Translations under genes and position numbers: made by a program
NCBI GenBank assembly: GCA_050084515.1
Contig: CM114274.1
Coordinates: 30,318,001 to 30,382,000, forward strand
From: Blasia pusilla
Taxonomy: Eukaryota > Marchantiophyta > Marchantiopsida > Blasiales
Direction of reading: 5' to 3'
DNA length: 64,000 bases
In this document: piece by piece, positions 57,396 through 64,000 of the stretch
Position numbering within the stretch: the stretch's first letter is position 1
Layout of the letters: each line of letters opens with the position of its first letter
Notes under the pieces: generated by a model
The model's database searches: none
What the model was told of the DNA's origin: nothing
The model's input: the letters and a program-made list of their open reading frames with translations, nothing else

Positions 57396-59618
57396 TCAAG
57401 TACAACGGGAGGAACAATGTACAACTGGATTAGCATATACAAATCTGTATTCCTTTATTTGTTTCCATGTGTCCATAGCAGAAATGAGAACCTTATCCAC
57501 ATCAAAATTCTCATTTGGACCCTCCATATTAACCCTCAGCAAAGCTTCCAAGTGATAAGAGGTTAAGCTATTTCTTAACCTATTCTTAATGACATTTTGA
57601 ATGCTAAAAGCTCTCTCACATGATGTTGTTGATACACATTGGACTCTAGCTATATCACCTAAAATACAGAGATTAGCATACTTAGCCTTCAGGATCGGAC
57701 AACCACTTACCATACACCATAAGTCCTTGAAGGACTTCTCCTTCCATTCTGTCATGGCCTGAATCTTGAAGGCCAAGAATTCATTCTTGAGGGCTGCACC
57801 ATCTAGAATAGGATTTTTCACCCTGCCATGCAAGGTTTTTCCCTGTCCATAGAAAGAGCTCAACATTTCCAAGTATCTCACACCCCAATCTCTTAAACTA
57901 GATATGGCGGAAGGCATTTGGGATGGATTGAGGATCTTAAAACCTCCAATGATGTTATTGTCTTCAAACCTTTCTTGCAAAGCTACACATATGGCCTCAA
58001 CAAAATTCCTCTGGAAAAAAACAACTTCTTCTAAATCCTTTCCTCCCACATCCCTATCCATTTGGATTGAATGAAAGAAAGAACCCCTTATCTCTGATTG
58101 CAAGCGCTGCAGATATCCATCACTAGGACCATAGTTCGGAAGGAGATGAAAACCACTAGACTGAGAAATGAGATAGGCATTCATATCTACACTTTCATGT
58201 ACATAATTCATTCTAACATGTGCTATCTCAGTCTGAACAATAGAAGCAACGCTAGATATATCAACAAACTTCATCTGGAATAACTTGCTCAACATTGCCA
58301 TAGAATGAAGGATGTCAGCCAGAAAGTATAAAATGTAAATCATTTCGAAGGACTTTAACCTCTTTAGAAGATGTGAAGCTACCCCATCATCTTCCCTCGG
58401 ATTCACAACAGAGAAGTAGACCATGACCGATTCTAAACTATCACATAAAGAGGTAACGGCTTGCCACCTGCTAAGCCATCTGACCTTCTGACACCGTTTC
58501 ATGACTTTCCTAGAATCGTGTAGCTCCTCTTGTAGAGAAGAGAGACCAGACTTCCTCTTAGAACTCTTCTTGAAATAAAATGCAACAGAATTCAAAATGT
58601 TATCCACCTCATCACTAAGTTCCTTGCACCCTAGGCTCTTTGCTGCTGCAAGAGCAGCTAAGTTTGTCCGGCGTGCCACACAATGGACGCTTGTCATGTA
58701 AGGGTTAACATTCCTCTTCAAACGGGCACTTACCCCATTCCTACTACCTACCATAGTGCTGGCCCCATCAGACCCAAAACCAACCATGTTCTCAAAATTC
58801 AATTCCCATTCCCTAAGTAAGGATACTAAACAATCTGAAATGGACTCGGCATCCTTGTTCTCAACCTTGATCAATCCTAAGAAGGAGGTGCACACTTGAC
58901 CTTCATCAAGGTAAGTGACAAAGCCAACGAGGTGTCTTGTTACTGATATGTCAGTGGATTCATCTACCATTATTCCGTAAAAGGGACTAAGTCTAACCCT
59001 AGCTAGAAGCAATCTTTGAATTACCAAACTAATACATGTTATCATATGTGCACATGTCTTGTCATCCTGATACATCGATTTTGTGAGCATCATAGATCCA
59101 GATTTGAGTAATGTACAGAGACCAGTGAATGAGGAAAATGCAATATTATACTTAGCCATGAAGTATGCTCCTCGGAAAAGATTAAGCATCGCTAAATCAC
59201 AGTTTCTATTGGTGCTTGCAATAGCTTTCTGTAGAGTTTTTCTACCACTAAACTGAGCCCAAGCCAGTTTTTTATGTTCCTTGCATTTACCATGGTCTGT
59301 GAAGGCAGAAATCTTCACATTGATGACTCCGGATGTGGCAAATACAGATTTCCCTCCTGAGTCCTTCCACACTTTATAGAATCCCCCCCCCGTGTGAGGC
59401 TCAAATTGAATCCATTCAAAAGCTTGATACCAAGAGTCTTTCCAAAGCCTGTTGTTCTCTTCTATCTTTGAAGAGGCAAGATCTGAAGGAGAATCTATCT
59501 CCTCACATGAGTTGGTTTCTACTGCTGGTTCACTGACAGTCCTCTTCATAAACCCCATATCAGTAAGGGATTTTTGTCTCTTACCCCTACATGGATTGTT
59601 GGCTGAAATATCCTCCAT
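57396..59618 (-). CDS. hAT-family transposase (740 aa, uninterrupted)
   Basis: DNA transposase related to the ZNF862/TTF-finger branch of hAT. The N-terminal region has FEWIQFEPHTGGGFYKVWKD, KSVFATSGVINVKI and KCKEHKKLAWA. The catalytic region has GIMVDESTDISV (first D), VGFGSDGASTMVG (second D) and VRWLSRW (RW motif). The C-terminal dimerisation domain has SCERAFSIQNVIKNRLRNSL, giving the final E. The HCxxH-type motif reads SVHCVARRTNL where His is expected at the R, which may impair zinc or DNA binding. The frame is open from Met 59618 to the stop at 57396 with no intron. It lies between matching TIRs, so it is the element's own gene. An intact frame suggests recent origin or domestication; the Arg change argues against current activity. 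Confidence 0.88.
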   Translation of the reverse strand: MEDISANNPCRGKRQKSLTDMGFMKRTVSEPAVETNSCEEIDSPSDLASSKIEENNRLWKDSWYQAFEWIQFEPHTGGGFYKVWKDSGGKSVFATSGVINVKISAFTDHGKCKEHKKLAWAQFSGRKTLQKAIASTNRNCDLAMLNLFRGAYFMAKYNIAFSSFTGLCTLLKSGSMMLTKSMYQDDKTCAHMITCISLVIQRLLLARVRLSPFYGIMVDESTDISVTRHLVGFVTYLDEGQVCTSFLGLIKVENKDAESISDCLVSLLREWELNFENMVGFGSDGASTMVGSRNGVSARLKRNVNPYMTSVHCVARRTNLAALAAAKSLGCKELSDEVDNILNSVAFYFKKSSKRKSGLSSLQEELHDSRKVMKRCQKVRWLSRWQAVTSLCDSLESVMVYFSVVNPREDDGVASHLLKRLKSFEMIYILYFLADILHSMAMLSKLFQMKFVDISSVASIVQTEIAHVRMNYVHESVDMNAYLISQSSGFHLLPNYGPSDGYLQRLQSEIRGSFFHSIQMDRDVGGKDLEEVVFFQRNFVEAICVALQERFEDNNIIGGFKILNPSQMPSAISSLRDWGVRYLEMLSSFYGQGKTLHGRVKNPILDGAALKNEFLAFKIQAMTEWKEKSFKDLWCMVSGCPILKAKYANLCILGDIARVQCVSTTSCERAFSIQNVIKNRLRNSLTSYHLEALLRVNMEGPNENFDVDKVLISAMDTWKQIKEYRFVYANPVVHCSSRCT

Positions 59619-60284
59619 AAGGAACTTTGAAAGTTCACTACTTTGAAACCCTTTGTAAAGGGTTTAGGCTCAAACGGTTTCAAGGGTTTACAGAAGTTAC
59701 AGAACCTGAAAGGCTCCCAAAACTTCAACAAAGAGTGAGAGAGAGAGAGATACAAGAGTGCAACGAAAACCCAAGTCCCTGACCCCTACTCCCTCGGGCC
59801 CCAACTCCCTAACTCCTGAGAGAATACAGGAAAATAAGCGAGCGGCGAGTAGGAGGAGAATGCAGTGTGAGCGGGTCTCCCCAACTCTCTCCCGAGTCCC
59901 AAATCCTGAGTCCTAATAGCAAGGATGAGGCTTGGATGAGCGTCTAAGACTCTGAGTGAGTTACACTCTCTTGTCCAACTCCCGGAAGTCGATGAGGTGT
60001 GTTCGACAGCCGATTTCATCCGATTTCTTCCACTTTTTTTCACCTACGGTGCGGTGGCTGGCAAGCTTTACAACTGCGCAACATGGAGCAGCGTGAATTA
60101 GCGACTGAGCAGCGAGAGCAATACAGCATTGAGCAAACATAATAAGAACTGAGCAATCAAGCAACAAGGCGCCCAAGACAAGCAGAGACGCGGCCACGAG
60201 CATTCAGGATTCAGGGAGGAGAGAGCATAAATGAGTTGCAACTTGCAAATGCCTCGAGCACATTCGACCCCTACTCCCCTGATC
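59619..60284. other. hAT 5' non-coding region
   Basis: Upstream of the transposase. Contains a GAGAGAGAGAGA run near 59735. Presumed promoter and subterminal sequence of the transposon; short frames here carry no domain. Confidence 0.5.
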
Positions 60285-60850
60285 TAAATGTTTCAAATAG
60301 TCCCAGTAAAAAACTGATCTACTAAAAAATATTGTCTGAGCCCTGCTTCCAAGTCCCGAAGCAACAAGGCGCCCAAGACAACGAGCAGGGCTGCAAGAGT
60401 AAGCAAATATGCGGCCACGAGCATTCAGGATTCAGGGAGGAGAGAGCAGAAATGAGTTGCAACTCATAAAATGCCTCGAGCACAGTCGACCCCTACTCCC
60501 TTGATCTAAATGTAAAAAACTGATCTACTAAAAAATACTGTCCGAGCCCTGCTCCCGAGTCCCGACTCCCAAGTCCCGAAGCAACAAGGCGCCCAAGACG
60601 ACAACGAGCAACAAGGCGCCCAAGACGACGACGAGCAACAAGGCGCCCAAGACGACGATTCGACGACGAGCAGGGCTGCAAGAGTAAGCACAGACGCGAG
60701 TCACGCGGCCACGAGCAGAGAGCAGCCAGGGAGGAGAGAGCAGAATTTGCTGCAGAAACGAGTTGCAAATGCCTCGAGCACGGTCGACCCCTACTCCCCT
60801 GCCTCCCTCTCTCCCGACTCCCGACTCCCAAGTCCCGAAGTGCCAACTTG
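60159..60850. repeat. Tandemly repeated hAT right end (3 units)
   Basis: Units start GCAACAAGGCGCCCAAGAC at 60159, 60360 and about 60580. Each runs through CGCGGCCACGAGCA, GGAGGAGAGAGCA, GAGTTGCAA and CGACCCCTACTCCC. Units 1 and 2 finish with the TIR (ends 60345 and 60551); unit 3 has no TIR. A shorter 24-27-bp element with GCAACAAGGCGCCCAAGACG is repeated three times within unit 3 (60580-60672). Confidence 0.82.
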
Positions 60851-61860
60851 CCAAGTGTGAACTGCCGTCCGATCATCCGCACCCTAGAAGGGACGGCTGG
60901 ATGAACCTGCACACTCCCCCCCTTGTCCACTACCCTCTTGACACATGTCGGGCCCCTGCACCTCCTTCCCCCGGTCGGAAAATGCCTGGAAGTTTGAAGA
61001 AGTCCCGGTTACATTGCCGGGAAAGTCCAACCGGTTTCGTCAAGCTGGCCGGCGTTCAAGACTTCAAGCAGCTCCCTGCCGGCGCTACCTCTTCCCTCTC
61101 CGCTTTTGTCCCAGGGCCTGAGTCCGAGCTGTCGGAAAATCTTGATTTCTGCCGGCAGCCTTTACAAAGGATGCCGGTACTGTCCGAGCCTTGCCCCTAT
61201 CTCAACTCTCAAGAGGCACATAAGTGACACAACTATACCCCCAGATCTTCGCTAGCCTGGATCGTTTGTACATACGATGGTGTCCTGTACTCATGGACCA
61301 AATTTTCACAATCAAGACGTACATTACCGTATCATTCTATCTATATCTGCGGGAACAGGGTCGGCTGGCTTGTCGTTTTGTCCTGTGAAGTGCGTTGACG
61401 TCAATCTCCCAGCCAGGACTGAATCGAAGCGCAAGGCCAGTCTGGCACCGATGAGACTTCACCCACGGAACGCCGCGAAGACCATCGCTACCGGGCGGAG
61501 TACTAAACAAGGAAGATGTCGCGCTCCTTACGTGCCGTGCGAGCATGTGTGTGAGTTGAAAGTTAGGAGATAGGATTAGAACAGGAACAGAGAGTCTTAT
61601 GCTGGCATCGTCATGAACTCTCTGGCACAGCTACTGTTTCCAGAAACAGCCACGAACGCACTCCATGATCCCGTCAGGTTTGAGCAGTCTTTGCTGGTTT
61701 CATGTTTCGCCATACCTCCAAGTTTATCGCAGCATACGCTCTCCGTCCATTGCGACATCCTTCCCATCTGAAATGGAAAAGGGTGACTCACTATGTTCCA
61801 ATCCACGAGAAGAATCTTCTAAAATCTTACTTCTAACAAAAACAAGAGGCAAAATTTAAA
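60850..61860. other. G+C-richer region, no recognised gene
   Basis: A plus frame 60763-61227 (154 aa) begins inside the transposon-end repeat and is rich in Pro and Ser with no family pattern; I do not call it a gene. A few other short frames are likewise unsupported. Confidence 0.4.
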
Positions 61861-63400
61861 CAATATGTACTCCTCCATGAAATTCACTTTCCCTTCCCAT
61901 CAAATATGAATTAAAGGAAAAAATTATAAAATTTTGGATATATTTTTAATTATCCCATTAACTTTTATTAAGCATCTAGGATCACTCATTATAAAATAAA
62001 ATAAAATATTTTCTTCTTCCACTCAAATTCATTCTCTCTACCCACCTAATGTGACTCAAGAAAGAAAATTCAAACACGTTGCTCTTTTGTTTTATTATCA
62101 TATGATTTTGTTCTACTGTACATACTAGTTAGCATGCTCATGCTTCTCATAAAAATTAATTTTCTAATACATTAAAAATATTTTTTATTTCAAAATTTAA
62201 ATATAATTTCCACTTTTTGAAATCTTAAAAGAATAAGAGACTAAAATTTCACCTTTAAATAATACCCAACTCCCTTAAATAATTTCACTCCTCCGTAAAA
62301 GTTTGAACGATACCTACTCTTCCAATTGTACTCTTCCCACCAAAATAACATTCACCAACTTGATTCTTCGTTTATTTTAATTAATGAAATCATTTCCTGT
62401 TTCCATTCAAATCCATTTTTCATTTTCCAATATCACATGTGAATTAACATGATTATTTTAAAAAAATCACATCCTTCATTTCAAAATTTTGTAATAATTT
62501 ATCTTTTCTTAAAATTTAGAAGAGTAATAACATTCCACTTTTCTAAATAATTGAATATCTCAATTAAAATTAAAATGATTTCCCAATCCCCTAAATAATC
62601 TTACACTTCCATAAAATTTAAACAACATCTACTCGTTCCCTATTTAAAATTCATTTTCCCTCCATATCAAATTTGAATTACGTAATAAATTTTAATTTTT
62701 TGTTTTTTTCCATAATTATCCCACCTTGTTATCACTCAAGATCATCCATTCTAAAATCAATTAAGTAAATTATAAATTTACTAATAAAATCTCTCCTCCA
62801 TTCAAATCCGTTAAATCTATCCATCTAATATGGTTCAAACAACAAAATTCAAACAAGATGCTATTTTTATTTACTATCCTATTATCGTTTTGTATTGTAT
62901 TTGTAGGGTTACCCATTAAAAAATAGATGAATCATATTTTGTTATGTGTTATGTACTTAATCACATTTAAATAGAGTCAGTTAGACACATATTCAATTTT
63001 TAGAATTAGAATTAAAAATATTAAATTTCCTATATATTAATATTAATATTTTTAAATAAAAAAATATTTTTAAATAATATTAATATAAAAATATTATTAG
63101 TTATTAAAATTTATTTTATTACAATTTATTTATTTAATTTATTTTAATTAAAATTTTTTAATATTATTAATTTCCAAAAATAAATTATTAGGAAGAATAA
63201 AAATTTCACTATTTGCTTGAAGAATTTTTTTTTCCATTTCTAATATGGGAAAAAACTATCACACATCAATTCTTTTTCCAACCTCCATCCCTCAATAAAA
63301 AACAATCCTTTATTTTGATCCAACGCTTTTTTCGAGAATATACTTTTAATTTCCCTCCCGCCCAAGCTTGAAAATTCTCATTTTATTTATTTCATATGTG
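61860..63400. repeat. Very A+T-rich region with degenerate repeats
   Basis: Blocks around 61852-62100 and 62615-62870 share AAAATTTAAACAA(T/C)AT, AATTCA(C/T)TTTCCCT, CATCCA/CACTCA-type spacers and AAAATTCAAACA. A weaker third version lies near 62220-62470. 63000-63190 is almost only A and T. No coding potential. Confidence 0.6.
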
Positions 63401-63427
63401 TCGTCCTCTCAAAAAATATAGAATGTT

Positions 63428-64000
63428 TAAAATGGAAAAATTGTACTGATCATAAGGGAGACTTGGGAACATTTAGTGAAGATTGAGAAAAATTATAAAA
63501 TCGAAGAAAAAAATAATTTGAAGAGAATCGTTCAGATAATCTATACTATAATTTGTGGAGGAATCTACTCATGGTTGCACAAAAACGGACAATTCCTTCC
63601 TTTGGACGGATATAGACGGACAAGTCTAGACATGTCCATGGACATAGGTTCCAAGAGGTGGGACCCACACTTACACTCCATAATGGAAGGCAATGCAAGG
63701 ATGAATGGAGCAATAAGGGAGGAGGGAGTGGAGGTGGAGGGAGGAAGAAATAGGGGAGTATGGAATACAAAGGCAAGTAAAGAGAAAGAAAAAGAAGGGA
63801 AAGGTGGGGCCTATATGGACAAGTCATTCCATAGGACGGACATAAGTCCACGGACACAGACTTTGTCTTGTTGCAACCTTGGGTCTACTCTATCACTCTG
63901 ATATGACGACACCTCTGGAACATGACACGTGTTTCTAATACCCTACGGCAGTGGAATCGTTGAAATACGGGGCAGGGCTTAGGGCGTATACGCACATTCA
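63428..64000. other. Right edge, no recognised gene
   Basis: A plus frame 63476-63901 (141 aa) is rich in Lys and Glu with no domain. The DNA contains repeated GGACGGA/GGACATA words (GACGGATATAGACGGACAAG, GGACGGACATAAG). The frame may continue outside the window. Confidence 0.3.

Larger units (their letters stand above)
56791..60551 (-). mobile_element. hAT-type DNA transposon
   Basis: Left terminal inverted repeat CAGGGCTCGGATAG (56791-56851, 61 bp) pairs with TIRs ending ...GAGCCCTG at 60345 (61 bp) and again at 60551 (45 bp). Between them is a 740-codon hAT transposase. No 8-bp target duplication is visible (CCCCTATC left; CTTCCAAG or CTCCCGAG right). The element lies 62 bp from the copia LTR. 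Confidence 0.85.

Noticed and set aside
60763-61227. 154-aa Pro/Ser-rich open frame
   Set aside because: Starts in the hAT end repeat and shows no conserved pattern.
1-64000. CRISPR arrays, rRNA and tRNA genes
   Set aside because: No regularly spaced direct repeats with unique spacers, and no rRNA or tRNA cloverleaf sequence recognised; the only tRNA-related sequences are primer binding sites.

Overview
The window is nuclear DNA of a streptophyte (land-plant lineage). Two intact-looking, spliced host genes support this: a mitochondrial-type peptide chain release factor 2 and a malectin-like/LRR receptor kinase, the latter with 69-72 bp LRR exons. Nearly everything else is transposable-element DNA. 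The retroelement families and intron style suggest a TE-rich non-angiosperm plant (bryophyte, lycophyte or fern-like) or a charophyte relative, but the sequence alone does not fix the species.

Layout. 1-5963: copy A of an unusual Ty3/gypsy-like element (RT, RNase H, integrase, PHD finger), cut by the window edge and split by two solo LTRs. 6770-7600: a relic LTR. 12215-16119 (minus): release factor 2, seven exons. 16800-17030: Helitron-like fragment. 17158-23503 (minus): chromodomain Ty3/gypsy element, decayed. 25306-35180: copy B of the unusual element, with every module but with nonsense mutations and frameshifts. 39549-46024 (minus): receptor kinase, fifteen exons. 46644-56728 (minus): Ty1/copia element with LTRs, PBS and PPT, into which copy C of the unusual element (about 46964-52861) is nested; copy C itself carries a third solo LTR. 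56791-60551 (minus): hAT-type DNA transposon with an uninterrupted 740-aa transposase frame and duplicated right ends. 61860-63400: very A+T-rich repeated DNA.

The most notable system is the element of copies A, B and C. Its reconstructed order is LTR - gag (zinc knuckles) - aspartic protease - C5 cytosine DNA methyltransferase - reverse transcriptase - RNase H - integrase - PHD finger - LTR. It therefore carried a DNA-methylation 'writer' between protease and RT and a putative chromatin 'reader' at the C terminus. All three copies here are dead, but together they show the conserved methyltransferase motifs. Many premature stops are CAG to TAG, TGG to TAG or CGA to TGA changes, the pattern expected from deamination of methylated CHG and CG sites. 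Three insertions of one solo-LTR family all lie inside this element and have 4-bp target duplications centred on CG.

Coordinates of exons and element ends were read by eye and may be off by a base or two. No database search was possible.
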